From Dichotomicrobium sp964540795 (lineage in GTDB: Bacteria > Pseudomonadota > Alphaproteobacteria > Rhizobiales > Rhodomicrobiaceae): 64,000 bases of DNA. The stretch's first letter is position 1; each line of letters opens with the position of its first letter. The notes under the pieces were generated by a model. It had not been told where the DNA came from, searched no databases, and was given only the letters and a program-made list of their open reading frames with translations. Made by a program: the position numbers and the translations under genes. Positions 53,631-62,556 of the stretch are shown here, piece after piece. The stretch covers positions 62,001 to 126,000 of the forward strand of contig CAZINX010000003.1 of assembly GCA_964540795.1 (NCBI GenBank), read 5' to 3'.

Positions 53631-55469
53631 TCAGGCGCTTTGCGCCCCCAGCTCGAACTGCAAGCGGGCCAACCGCGCATAGACCCCGCCGCGCGCCATC
53701 AACTCGTGATGCGCGCCCTGTTCGACGATGTGCCCTTCATCGAGCACCAGGATGCGATCGGCGTTCAGCACGGTCGCGAGGCGATGCGCGATCACCAGCG
53801 TCGTGCGTCCTTCCATGACCCGCTCCAGCGCCTGCTGCACAAGGCTCTCGCTGTGCGCATCGAGCGCGCTGGTCGCCTCGTCGAGCAGCAGGACGGGCGC
53901 ATCGCGCAGCACCGCCCGCGCAATGGCGATGCGCTGGCGCTGCCCGCCGGACAGCATCACCCCGCCCTCGCCGAGCTGGGTGTCGTATCCCTCAGGCAGA
54001 GCGGTCACGAACTCCTCGGCCAGCGCCGTCTCTGCCGCCGCACGCACCTGCGCATCGCTCGCGCCCGGCATCCCGTAGCGGATGTTTTCCTTCACCGTGT
54101 CGGAGAAGAGCGCGACATCCTGCGGGACGATGGCGACCTGATCGCGCAGCGCCTGAAGATCGAGACGATGCACCGGGATGCCGTCAAGCGTCACCTCGCC
54201 GGATTGCGGGTCGTAAAAGCGCAGCAGCAGACTGAAAATCGTGCTCTTGCCCGCGCCGGACGCGCCGACAATGGCCACGCGCTCGCCCGGCGCCACCTCG
54301 AAAGAGACTTGTGACAGCGCGCGATCCTCCGGCCGCGTCGGGTAGTGGAACACAACATCCGTGAACGCGACTTCCCCGCGCACCGGACGGGGCAGCGGCA
54401 CGGGGTTCGGCGGCGACTTGATCTCCGGCTCGATCTGGCGCAACTCGGCCAGCCGCTCCGCCGCCCCGGCAGCCTGCTGCAACTCGCCCCACACCTCGGA
54501 CAGCCCGCTCATCGCCGCCGCGGCGATCACCGTATAAAGCACGAACTGACCGAGGCGCCCGCCGGTCATCTCGCCGGAGAGCACGCCTTGCGCGCCGTAC
54601 CACAGGATGCCGACCACGCTCGCAAAGGTGAGGAACATCGCCAGCGCCGTCAGGCCGGCGCGCGCGCGCATCCGGTCGCGCGCCGCATCGAACGCCGTCT
54701 CGACCGCCGCGCCGAAACGCCGCGTCACGGTGTCTTCATGCGTGTAAGCCTGTAGCGTGCGCACTGCCGCCAGGTTCTCGGCGGCATAGGCGGCAGAAGC
54801 AGCGATGGTGTCCTGCGCGTGGGCCGAGAGGCGGCGCACCGCGCGGCCATAGGCCATCAGCGGCAGCACGATGACCGGAATCGCGACAACGACCAGCGCG
54901 CTCAGCTCGAAGCTGGTCACCACCATCATGATCAACGCGCCGACGAGCAGCAGCACGTTGCGCAGAAATTGCGTCGCCGCAACGCCGACGGCCGCCTTGA
55001 TCTGCGTGGTATCGGCCGTCAGCCGCGACATCACCTCGCCGCTCTGGGTCTTTTCGTAAAACGCCGGGCTGAGGCTGCACAAATGCCGGAAGACGGACTC
55101 GCGCAAATCCGCGACGACCCGCTCGCCGAGCCAGTTGACATAGTAGTATCGCGCTGCGCTGGAGACCGCGAGGACGAGGCCGACCACGATCAGCGTCGCG
55201 AAATAGTCGTTGATGAGCGCGGTGTTCTCGCCGGAAAAGCCCAAATCGATCATGCGGCGCACGCCCATCGGCAGGGCCAGCGTCGCCAGCGTCGAGACGA
55301 GCAGCGCGATCAGCGCCAGCGTGATGTGCCAGCGATAGCGCAGGAGAAAGGGCTGGAGATTGATGAGCGGCGCGAGCGAGCGTCTGGGGCGTTTCGGACG
55401 CCTGCCCGCGCGCGTCCGCGTGCCTGCCGCGTCCCGCGCGCCGGTGTTGGAGGGTGAGGTAACGACCAC
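53631..55469 (-). CDS. ABC exporter, fused permease-ATPase (MsbA/ABCB-like)
   Basis: A 612-aa half-transporter with an N-terminal basic extension (1-35), six membrane helices (about 45-310), and an ATPase with Walker A GASGAGKST, signature LSGGQRQ, Walker B VLLLDEATSALD, and H-loop IAHRLATV. It starts at GTG 55469. It is a homodimeric exporter of lipids or small molecules; substrate not readable. Divergent from rpmE, converging with the ABC1 gene. Confidence 0.9.
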   Translation of the reverse strand: MVVTSPSNTGARDAAGTRTRAGRRPKRPRRSLAPLINLQPFLLRYRWHITLALIALLVSTLATLALPMGVRRMIDLGFSGENTALINDYFATLIVVGLVLAVSSAARYYYVNWLGERVVADLRESVFRHLCSLSPAFYEKTQSGEVMSRLTADTTQIKAAVGVAATQFLRNVLLLVGALIMMVVTSFELSALVVVAIPVIVLPLMAYGRAVRRLSAHAQDTIAASAAYAAENLAAVRTLQAYTHEDTVTRRFGAAVETAFDAARDRMRARAGLTALAMFLTFASVVGILWYGAQGVLSGEMTGGRLGQFVLYTVIAAAAMSGLSEVWGELQQAAGAAERLAELRQIEPEIKSPPNPVPLPRPVRGEVAFTDVVFHYPTRPEDRALSQVSFEVAPGERVAIVGASGAGKSTIFSLLLRFYDPQSGEVTLDGIPVHRLDLQALRDQVAIVPQDVALFSDTVKENIRYGMPGASDAQVRAAAETALAEEFVTALPEGYDTQLGEGGVMLSGGQRQRIAIARAVLRDAPVLLLDEATSALDAHSESLVQQALERVMEGRTTLVIAHRLATVLNADRILVLDEGHIVEQGAHHELMARGGVYARLARLQFELGAQSA

Positions 55470-55688
55470 TGAGACCTGCCCTTTTTAGCTATTCTTGGAC
55501 TTGTTCTAGCCGAACACGTAACCTCGATGAAACGGAAAATCGCAACTGGGCCCTTTGGCCGCGCTGCCGCCGCGCCGCTTTCACACTTGTCATCGGCGGG
55601 GGCGAGGCGCTATATCCGGCGGCGAGATATGGCCCGGCGCTCAGGCGCGGCGCCGCGGCGGTTTTTTTTCGGACAAGGACGAAAGACG

Positions 55689-55910
55689 ATGAAGAGCGGC
55701 ATCCATCCCGACTACCACAAGATCAAGGTGGTCATGACCGACGGCACCGAGTTCGAGACCTACTCGACCTACGGTTCGGAAGGCGACACGCTGACGCTGG
55801 ATATCGACCCGAACACGCACCCGGCCTGGACCGGCGGCAGTCAGCACCTGGTCGACCGCGGTGGCCGCGTCAGCCGCTTCAAGAAGAAGTTCGAGGGCTT
55901 CCTGGGCTAA
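55689..55910 (+). CDS. rpmE: 50S ribosomal protein L31
   Basis: A 73-aa L31 with MKSGIHPDYHKIKVVMTDG at the start and FKKKFEGFLG at the end. It lacks the zinc-binding CxxC of many L31 proteins, as do other alphaproteobacterial forms. A GGACAAGGACGAAAG leader gives a ribosome site before 55689. The gene is single and strongly supported. Confidence 0.95.
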   Translation: MKSGIHPDYHKIKVVMTDGTEFETYSTYGSEGDTLTLDIDPNTHPAWTGGSQHLVDRGGRVSRFKKKFEGFLG

Positions 55911-55929
55911 TCGCCCCGGCGTGCGACAC

Positions 55930-55956
55930 GCGGGCGGTCCCTGCCGCCCGCATCTT
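55930..55956. terminator. Hairpin between rpmE and trcR
   Basis: GCGGGCGG (55930-55937) pairs with CCGCCCGC (55944-55951) around a 6-nt loop, with a weak ATCTT after it. It lies 20 bp after rpmE and 4 bp before the convergent trcR stop. Confidence 0.55.
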
Positions 55957-55959
55957 GCG

Positions 55960-56703
55960 CTAGCGGTTTTCCTCTTCCGTCGTCTCGCTGCTCTCGAAAT
56001 TGGCGAAAGCGCGCTCCGCCAGGTCCTCGGCGTTTTCCTCGTCAGCCTCGGCCGGCTGTTCCGCGCTCTCAGGCGTTCCGAAGACTGTTTCCTGGGTTTG
56101 CGGCGGCGTATCTGCGACGGGCTTCAGGCTCGCATCGGGGCTGGCCGGGGCCATCTCCCCCTTTTCAGCCTCCGCGCGCTTGGCCGCTTTCTGCACCTCG
56201 GCATCGAGATCCATCTGTTTGCATAGACCAAGCGTCACCGGGTCCTGCGGCTGCAGATTCGGCATGTTCCAGTGCGAGCGGTCGCGGATCGACTGGATCG
56301 TTGGCTTGGTCGTGCCGACGAGGCGCATGATTTGCGAATCGCGCAGCTCCGGGTGATTGCGCAGCAGCCAGTAGATCGCATTCGGGCGATCGTGACGGCG
56401 CGAGACCGGCGTGTATTTCGGCCGGCGCTTGGTCTTGGTCTCAGGGACGTGGACCTTGCTCTTCGCCAGCTTCATCCGATAGCCCGGATCGTCCTGCCCC
56501 TTGGCGATTTCCTCGCGCGTGAGCTGACCGGTCGAAATCGGGTCCATGCCCTTGATGCCCTGGGCGACCTGCCCATCGGCGATGCCTTTCACCTCAAGCT
56601 CGTGCAAGCCGCAGAAATCGGCGATCTGCTCGAAGGTCAGCGAGGTATTGTCGACCAGCCAGACGGCAGTGGCTTTCGGCATAAGCGGTTTGTCACTCAT
56701 CAT
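55960..56703 (-). CDS. trcR: TrcR/DUF1013 cell-cycle transcriptional regulator
   Basis: A 247-aa alphaproteobacterial protein of the DUF1013 group, which current annotation names cell-cycle transcriptional regulator TrcR (from memory). LMPKATAVWLVDNTSLTFEQIADFCGLHELEVKGIADGQ begins a helix-turn-helix-like region; a second such region is at about 108-145 (AIYWLLRNHPELRDSQIMRLVGTTKPTIQSIRDRSHWN). The C-terminal 70 residues are acidic and low-complexity. The start could be 56703, 56700 or 56685. Its presence marks the host as alphaproteobacterial. Confidence 0.85.
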   Translation of the reverse strand: MMSDKPLMPKATAVWLVDNTSLTFEQIADFCGLHELEVKGIADGQVAQGIKGMDPISTGQLTREEIAKGQDDPGYRMKLAKSKVHVPETKTKRRPKYTPVSRRHDRPNAIYWLLRNHPELRDSQIMRLVGTTKPTIQSIRDRSHWNMPNLQPQDPVTLGLCKQMDLDAEVQKAAKRAEAEKGEMAPASPDASLKPVADTPPQTQETVFGTPESAEQPAEADEENAEDLAERAFANFESSETTEEENR

Positions 56704-56849
56704 GCTTTCTCCGTGCTCAAGGAAAGACCCTGAGCGGGTTCAAATCGGTTGTGTCGAAGGGAACGGCGGGAATCGCTTCTCGCTAGAAACATAGTCCCGC
56801 CTGCACGCAGGCGCAAACCCCGCCGGCGCAGCCGCGCGGCTTTTCCGGG

Positions 56850-57863
56850 CTATTCGCCGGTCACGAGCAGGATCTTGCCTATATGCGCGCTTGTTTCCAT
56901 GCGCCGGTGCGCCTGCGCCGCGTCGGTCAGCGCGTAGCGGCTGTCGATAACCGGGCGCACCCTTCCGGTTTCCAGAAGCGGCCAGACGTTTGCCTCCAGC
57001 GCGCGGGCGATGCGGGCTTTCACCTCGCTCGGGCGCGCGCGCAACGTGGAGCCGGTCAGCGTGATGCGCTTGAGCATCATCCGCATCAGGTCGACCTCGA
57101 CCCTGGAGCCGCGCAGGAAGGCGATCTGGTGGATACGCCCGTCCTCCGCCGCCACCGCAATGTTTCGCTGAACGTAATCGCCGCCGACCATGTCGAGGAT
57201 CACATCAGCGCCGTGACCGTCCGTGGCGGATTTCACGACCTCGACGAAATCTTCCGTCTCGTAGTCGATTGCGCGCTCCGCGCCGAGCCTTGTGCAAACC
57301 GCGCCTTTCTCCGGCCCGCGCGCCGTGGCGAACACGCGCGCGCCAGAGGCGCTCGCGAGCTGGATCGCCGTGGTGCCGATGCCGCTGGCGCCGCCATGCA
57401 CGAGGAACGCCTCGCCCGGCTGCAGCCCGGCGCGCTCGAATACGTTGATCCACACGGTGAAGAAGGTCTCGGGCAACGCTGCCGCCTCGATCGCGTCCAT
57501 GCCCGCTGGCACGGGCAGCGTCGCCCCCTCGTTCGCCACGCAGTACTCGGCATAGCCGCCGCCGGTCACCAGCGCGCAGACCTGATCGCCCGGCTTGTAG
57601 CGCGTGACCTCGGGCCCCGCCGCCACGACCTGCCCGGCAATTTCCAGCCCCGGAATCGGCGAAGCGCCTTTCGGCGGCGGATAAAGGCCCTGACGCTGCA
57701 TTACGTCGGGGCGGTTCACGCCCGCGGCCGCGACCCTTATCAGCACCTCGCCCGCGCCCGGCTGCGGCACGGCCATCCGCGCGGGATGCAGCGTCTCCGG
57801 CCCGCCCGGTTCGGCAATGGAAATCGCGGTCATCTGCTCGGGAAGCGGCGTCGCCTCGGCCAT
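56850..57863 (-). CDS. Zinc-independent quinone oxidoreductase (MDR family, PIG3-like)
   Basis: A 337-aa NAD(P)H-dependent medium-chain reductase. GroES-like N-terminus with AAGVNRPDVMQRQGLYPPPKG and GLEIAGQV; Rossmann part with VHGGASGIGTTAIQLASASGARVFATAR; SYxxGDY-type stretch absent, and no Cys/His zinc ligands. The ATG at 57863 is preceded by AAGGAGA. It reduces quinones or enones; exact substrate unknown. Confidence 0.87.
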   Translation of the reverse strand: MAEATPLPEQMTAISIAEPGGPETLHPARMAVPQPGAGEVLIRVAAAGVNRPDVMQRQGLYPPPKGASPIPGLEIAGQVVAAGPEVTRYKPGDQVCALVTGGGYAEYCVANEGATLPVPAGMDAIEAAALPETFFTVWINVFERAGLQPGEAFLVHGGASGIGTTAIQLASASGARVFATARGPEKGAVCTRLGAERAIDYETEDFVEVVKSATDGHGADVILDMVGGDYVQRNIAVAAEDGRIHQIAFLRGSRVEVDLMRMMLKRITLTGSTLRARPSEVKARIARALEANVWPLLETGRVRPVIDSRYALTDAAQAHRRMETSAHIGKILLVTGE

Positions 57864-58020
57864 GCGTGTCTCCTTAGCGTGTCCCCCGGTGGTAGTCGAT
57901 GCGCGCTGGCCGCGCAACCGGAGGCCGGCATCCAGACCGCCGACTGCGCCAAATCGCTCCAAATATCGGAAAAATCGGGCAAAATTCCCCGCGCTGTTAA
58001 CCTTGATTTAAGGACAACCT

Positions 58021-58124
58021 CGTAACGTCATGATCGTCCAGTCAATTTGGCGCTGAACGGTTTTCCGTTCTGTCAGCCTCCCTGTTCACTAACTGAGCCG
58101 CCCTCGGGCGGCTCTTTCTTTTTG
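58021..58124 (+). ncRNA. Candidate small RNA with anti-Shine-Dalgarno linker
   Basis: In the 400-bp gap before rcdA there is a hairpin GAACGG/CCGTTC (58056-58071), a linker with CCTCCCT, and then a strong hairpin GAGCCGCCC/GGGCGGCTC with CTTTCTTTTT after it (58095-58124). No coding gene on this strand ends here, so the terminator needs a non-coding transcript. The CCTCCCT could pair with ribosome sites, as in rhizobial alpha-r sRNAs. The 5' end is a guess; no clear promoter. Confidence 0.45.
58095..58124 (+). terminator. Rho-independent terminator in the qor-rcdA gap
   Basis: A perfect stem of nine pairs (58095-58103 with 58106-58114) and a T-rich tail, oriented to the right, with no protein gene upstream on that strand. 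Confidence 0.8.
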
Positions 58125-58264
58125 TTCGTCAGTGACGTCACATCAAAAACGCAATGTTAAGCGTCCCTGGCTACGCTGTGCAGTGAGAAAATTGCGCGGC
58201 GCCCCGAGATACTGCTATATCTCCAGCGGTGTTAGCGTCCGCGCGTAGCGTAAGCGGGAATTCC

Positions 58265-58849
58265 ATGAGCAACAGAGCCAACGACCCCCAGGATGCCGAC
58301 GGCGACGCCCCGGTGCCCTTTGCCGACAAGTACGCGGTTTCGCCTCAGTTCGACGATCTGTTCCGGGAAGGCATGGCGCTTGTCGAGGACGCCGCGAGCT
58401 ACCTCGACGGTCCGGGACGCCAGGACTCCCGCTGCCTGAGCGGCGCGGTCGGCCTCGCTTACTCTACCGAGAGTATGCGCCTGACCACCAAGCTGATGCA
58501 GATCGCCTCCTGGCTGCTGGTTCGCCGCTCGGTCGGCCGCGGGGAAATGACGCTGGAAGAGGCGTTGAAGTCCCGCCAGCGGGCCAAGCTCACCTATTCC
58601 ACTCTTTCCGCGCGGCCCGAGGCGTTCGACGATCTACCCGAGCAGTTGAAGCGCCTGGTCAATGAATGCGACGCGCTTTATGACCGCGTGTTGAGGCTGG
58701 ACCGGCTCATCAGCCTTTCGAACGACTGTCCGCCCCGCCCTGAGACAAACCCGGTCGCATCGCAGGTGGACCGGCTGCGCGAGGCGTTCGAGACCTCGGA
58801 CCCTGCGGCGCGGACGCTCGCTGGCATCACAACCTCCGACCAACGCTGA
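58265..58849 (+). CDS. rcdA: RcdA-like regulator of CtrA degradation (DUF1465)
   Basis: A 194-aa DUF1465 protein. In Caulobacter, RcdA joins CpdR and ClpXP to deliver CtrA for degradation at the cell pole. The core is helical: FDDLFREGMALVEDAASYLDGPGR, then SMRLTTKLMQIASWLLVRRSV and EMTLEEALKSRQRAKLTYS. The ATG at 58265 was chosen over an upstream frame start. A GTGACGTCAC palindrome at 58132-58141 lies in its upstream region. Confidence 0.85.
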   Translation: MSNRANDPQDADGDAPVPFADKYAVSPQFDDLFREGMALVEDAASYLDGPGRQDSRCLSGAVGLAYSTESMRLTTKLMQIASWLLVRRSVGRGEMTLEEALKSRQRAKLTYSTLSARPEAFDDLPEQLKRLVNECDALYDRVLRLDRLISLSNDCPPRPETNPVASQVDRLREAFETSDPAARTLAGITTSDQR

Positions 58850-58911
58850 GCGCCCCCACGCCGGATCAGTCTCCAGCAGCGGCGAAACGCCTCAGGGTAT
58901 AGATTTAAAAT

Positions 58912-58925
58912 TTGATCTGGATCAA
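58912..58925. promoter_or_regulatory. FNR/FixK box upstream of ccoN
   Basis: TTGATCTGGATCAA is a perfect TTGAT-N4-ATCAA site, 87 bp before the ccoN ATG. FnrL or FixK would activate ccoNOQP at low oxygen from such a site. Confidence 0.85.
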
Positions 58926-59012
58926 AGCCGCGTCTAGACCCCTCATCCAGAACTGTGTCAGATTAAGCTGACGGGCGCGCGGATGCGCCCAGGGTGGATG
59001 AAGGAGGGGCGA

Positions 59013-60689
59013 ATGGCGGAGGCCACGCGGCAGGAAATGTCGGCGTTTGCCGATGCGCTTGTCTTGGCGGCGGCGGCGTTCGGCGTGTTGCTGGGCGGAT
59101 ATCTATTCTTCGTATCCATTGATCCTGTCATGGCCTTTCACGGCCTGCTGCTGGCGGGCGGTTCCGCAATCGGCGGCTGGTGGATTCTCACGCGCCTGGC
59201 GGACGGCGATCTCGTCGTCGGCGGCGAAGGTTACTACAACGACACGGTCGTCAAGGCCGGCGTCATAGCGACCGTGTTCTGGGGCGTCGTCGGCTTCTTC
59301 GTCGGCGTTTGGATCGCCTGGCAGCTTGCTTTTCCCGCGCTGAACTTCGACCTGCCCTGGACCAATTTCGGCCGCCTGCGCCCGGTTCACACCTCCGCCG
59401 TGATCTTTGCCTTCGGCGGCAACGCGCTGATCGCGACTTCGTTCTACGTCGTGCAGCGCACCTGCAAGGCCCGGCTGGCCGGACGCTGGGCGCCGTGGTT
59501 CGTGTTCTGGGGCTACCAGCTTTTCATCGTCATCGCGGCAACCGGCTATGTCTTCGGCGTCACCCAGTCGCGCGAATACGCCGAGCCGGAATGGTACGCC
59601 GACCTCTGGCTGACCCTGGTGTGGGTCGTTTATCTGCTCGTGTTCCTCGGCACGATCATGAAGCGCAAGGAACCCCACATCTATGTCGCCAACTGGTTCT
59701 ATCTCGCCTTCATCGTGACCGTGGCGATGCTGCACATCGTCAACAACCTCGCGCTGCCGGTCTCGCTCACCAGCACCAAGAGCTACTCGCTGTTCTCCGG
59801 CGTGCAGGACGCGATGACCCAGTGGTGGTACGGCCATAATGCGGTGGGCTTCTTCCTCACCGCCGGTTTCCTCGGGATGATGTATTACTTCATTCCGAAA
59901 CGCGCGGAGCGGCCGGTCTACTCCTACCGCCTGTCGATCGTTCACTTCTGGGCGCTGATTTTCCTCTACATCTGGGCCGGCCCGCACCACCTGCACTACA
60001 CCGCCCTGCCCGACTGGGCGCAGACGCTGGGCATGACCTTCTCCGTGATGCTGTGGATGCCCTCCTGGGGCGGCATGATCAACGGCCTGATGACGCTTTC
60101 CGGCGCGTGGGACAAGCTGCGCACCGACCCGGTGATCCGTATGCTTGTCGTCTCGGTCGCCTTTTATGGCATGTCCACCTTCGAAGGCCCGCTGATGAGC
60201 GTGAAGGCGGTCAATTCGCTGTCGCACTATACCGACTGGACGATCGGGCACGTGCATTCCGGCGCGCTCGGCTGGGTCGGGATGATCAGCTTCGGCGCCC
60301 TCTACTGCCTGGTGCCGTGGCTGTGGAACCGGCAGGGCCTGTATTCGCAGCGGCTGGTCGAATGGCACTTCTGGCTCTCGACCATCGGCATCCTGCTCTA
60401 CATCACCTCGATGTGGGTGTCCGGCATCCTTCAGGGCCTGATGTGGCGGGCCTACGATGATCTCGGCTTCCTGCAGTACTCCTTCGTGGAGACGGTCGAG
60501 GCGATGCATCCGTTCTACATCATCCGCGCGATCGGCGGCACGATCTTCTCCATCGGGGCGCTGCTGATGGCCTACAATCTCTGGCGCACCGCCCGCGGCG
60601 ATGTGCCCGTCGATGTTGCAGACCAGCCCGGCGTTGCCGCAGCCCCCGCCCTGCGCGGCAAGGGTCCGGCCGCCGCGCCGGCGGAATAA
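59013..60689 (+). CDS. ccoN: cbb3-type cytochrome c oxidase subunit I
   Basis: The 558-aa catalytic subunit of the high-affinity terminal oxidase, with about 12 helices. His ligands for haem b and the haem b3-CuB centre are in RPVHTSAVIFAFGGNAL, QWWYGHNAVGFFLTAGF, WAGPHHLHYTALPDW and IGHVHSGALGW. The ATG at 59013 follows AAGGAGGGG. It is the first gene of ccoNOQP, with ccoO 12 bp later. Confidence 0.97.
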   Translation: MAEATRQEMSAFADALVLAAAAFGVLLGGYLFFVSIDPVMAFHGLLLAGGSAIGGWWILTRLADGDLVVGGEGYYNDTVVKAGVIATVFWGVVGFFVGVWIAWQLAFPALNFDLPWTNFGRLRPVHTSAVIFAFGGNALIATSFYVVQRTCKARLAGRWAPWFVFWGYQLFIVIAATGYVFGVTQSREYAEPEWYADLWLTLVWVVYLLVFLGTIMKRKEPHIYVANWFYLAFIVTVAMLHIVNNLALPVSLTSTKSYSLFSGVQDAMTQWWYGHNAVGFFLTAGFLGMMYYFIPKRAERPVYSYRLSIVHFWALIFLYIWAGPHHLHYTALPDWAQTLGMTFSVMLWMPSWGGMINGLMTLSGAWDKLRTDPVIRMLVVSVAFYGMSTFEGPLMSVKAVNSLSHYTDWTIGHVHSGALGWVGMISFGALYCLVPWLWNRQGLYSQRLVEWHFWLSTIGILLYITSMWVSGILQGLMWRAYDDLGFLQYSFVETVEAMHPFYIIRAIGGTIFSIGALLMAYNLWRTARGDVPVDVADQPGVAAAPALRGKGPAAAPAE

Positions 60690-60701
60690 GGGAGCGCGCA
60701 C

Positions 60702-61433
60702 ATGTGGAAGTGGCATCAACCCTTCGAGCGCAAATCGCTGGTTCTTCTCATCGGCATCCTGATTGTCGTGTCGATCGGCGGGCTGGTCGAGATTGCGCCG
60801 CTGTTCTGGCTCGGTTCGACAATCGAGAAGGTGAAGGGGATGCGCCCCTACACGCCGCTGGAACTGACGGGCCGCGACATCTACATCCGCGAGGGCTGCT
60901 ACACCTGCCACAGCCAGATGGTCCGCACCCTGCGCGATGAGGTCGAACGCTACGGGCATTACAGCCTGGCGGCCGAGAGCATGTACGACCACCCCTTCCA
61001 GTGGGGATCGAAACGCACCGGGCCGGACCTGGCGCGGGTGGGCGGCAAGTACTCCGACGCCTGGCACGTGGAGCACATGAAGGACCCTCGCTCGGTCGTG
61101 CCGGAATCGATCATGCCGGGCTACCCGTTCCTCTCCGAGCGCGAACTCGATTACCGGGACATTGAGGGGCGGCTGACGGCGTTAAGCATGGCCGGCGTGC
61201 CGTACACCGAGGACATGATCGAGAGCGCGGCGGCGGACCTGCGCGCCCAGGCCGATCCGAACGCGGACGGAGCGGATGCGCTTGAGGAACGCTACCCGAA
61301 GGTGCAGATACGAGATTTCGACGGCGACCCCGATCGCATCACGGAGATGGATGCGCTGGTCGCCTATCTGCAGATGCTTGGCACGCTGGTCGACTTCACG
61401 ACTTACGACGAGACCGGCCCCAACCTGCGCTAG
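60702..61433 (+). CDS. ccoO: cbb3-type cytochrome c oxidase subunit II (mono-haem c)
   Basis: A 243-aa membrane-anchored mono-haem cytochrome c. One N-terminal helix (about 12-33), haem site REGCYTCHSQMVRTLRDEVERYG (Cys-x-x-Cys-His), and HPFQWGSKRTGPDLARVGGKY typical of CcoO. It lies between ccoN and ccoQ. Confidence 0.97.
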   Translation: MWKWHQPFERKSLVLLIGILIVVSIGGLVEIAPLFWLGSTIEKVKGMRPYTPLELTGRDIYIREGCYTCHSQMVRTLRDEVERYGHYSLAAESMYDHPFQWGSKRTGPDLARVGGKYSDAWHVEHMKDPRSVVPESIMPGYPFLSERELDYRDIEGRLTALSMAGVPYTEDMIESAAADLRAQADPNADGADALEERYPKVQIRDFDGDPDRITEMDALVAYLQMLGTLVDFTTYDETGPNLR

Positions 61434-61442
61434 GGCTATGTG

Positions 61443-61646
61443 ATGGACTACGATACATTGGTCTCGATCACGCAGATTGCCGGCCTGATCCTGTTCATCG
61501 GGCTGTTCGTCGGCGTGCTGATCTACGCCCTGTGGCCCGGCAACAAGAAGCGCTTCGAACGCGCTTCAAAAGTGCCGCTGGATCAGGATGACAGGCCGGA
61601 ACAAGACACGCAGCGCGATACGCAGCGAGGGGGCGATGGCGGATAA
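61443..61646 (+). CDS. ccoQ: cbb3-type oxidase small subunit CcoQ
   Basis: A 67-aa protein with one membrane helix (about 9-30, ITQIAGLILFIGLFVGVLIYALWPG) and a charged tail. CcoQ stabilises the cbb3 complex. It ends 11 bp inside ccoP. Confidence 0.85.
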   Translation: MDYDTLVSITQIAGLILFIGLFVGVLIYALWPGNKKRFERASKVPLDQDDRPEQDTQRDTQRGGDGG

Positions 61647-62508
61647 ACCCGAACGCGACGACGTCACCGGTTTCGACACGACCGGACATGTGTGGGACGA
61701 CGATCTGAAGGAACTCAACAAGCCGCTGCCGAAGTGGTGGGTCTACGTCTTTTACGTGACCATCGTCTGGTCGGTCGGCTACTGGGTGCTCTATCCGGCC
61801 TGGCCGCTTATCAGCTCGCATACCGAAGGCCTGCTTGGTTACAGCCAGCGCGCCGAGCTGCGCGGCGAGATCCAGGAAGCCCGCGCCGCGCAGAGCCGGT
61901 TCACCGAGCAGATCGAGGCTATGGAGCTTGGCGAAATCCGCGCCGATTCCGAACTGCTGCGCTTCGCAATGGCTGGCGGCGAGGCCGCGTTCGGCGACAA
62001 CTGCGCCCCTTGCCACGGCAGCGGCGGACAGGGCTTCACTGGCTATCCGAACCTCAACGACGACGCCTGGATCTGGGGCGGCACACTGGAGGATATCCAC
62101 GAGACGATCCGCTACGGCATCCGCGCCGACCACCCGGAAACGCGGGTGAGCCAAATGCCGCGCTTCGGCCTCGACGGCATCCTCAACGAGGAGCAGATCG
62201 ACGATGCCGCGGAATATGTGCGCGCCCTCGGCGGGCTGGACCACGACGACGCGGCGGCCGAGCGCGGCGCGGAGATATACGCTCAGCAATGCGGCTTCTG
62301 TCACGGCCAGAACGGCGAAGGCATGACCGACCTCGGCGCGCCGAACCTGACCGATGCGATCTGGCTTTACGGCAGCAGCAAGGATGCTATCGTAACAAGT
62401 ATCCAGACCGGCCGCGGCGGCGTGATGCCGCAATTCGTCGGCCGACTGGACGACGCGACGATCAAGAAGCTGGCGGTCTACGTGCACACATGGGGTGGTG
62501 GTCAGTAG
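61636..62508 (+). CDS. ccoP: cbb3-type cytochrome c oxidase subunit III (di-haem c)
   Basis: A 290-aa protein with one N-terminal membrane helix (KWWVYVFYVTIVWSVGYWVLYP) and two cytochrome c domains, haem sites CAPCH and CGFCH, and Met ligands in SQMPRFG and VMPQFVG. It brings electrons to ccoO/ccoN. The ATG at 61636 overlaps ccoQ by 11 bp. Confidence 0.96.
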   Translation: MADKPERDDVTGFDTTGHVWDDDLKELNKPLPKWWVYVFYVTIVWSVGYWVLYPAWPLISSHTEGLLGYSQRAELRGEIQEARAAQSRFTEQIEAMELGEIRADSELLRFAMAGGEAAFGDNCAPCHGSGGQGFTGYPNLNDDAWIWGGTLEDIHETIRYGIRADHPETRVSQMPRFGLDGILNEEQIDDAAEYVRALGGLDHDDAAAERGAEIYAQQCGFCHGQNGEGMTDLGAPNLTDAIWLYGSSKDAIVTSIQTGRGGVMPQFVGRLDDATIKKLAVYVHTWGGGQ

Positions 62509-62556
62509 AACGCCACGGCTTGATTGTCCATCCGCGAGGACGCAGGACCTATATAC

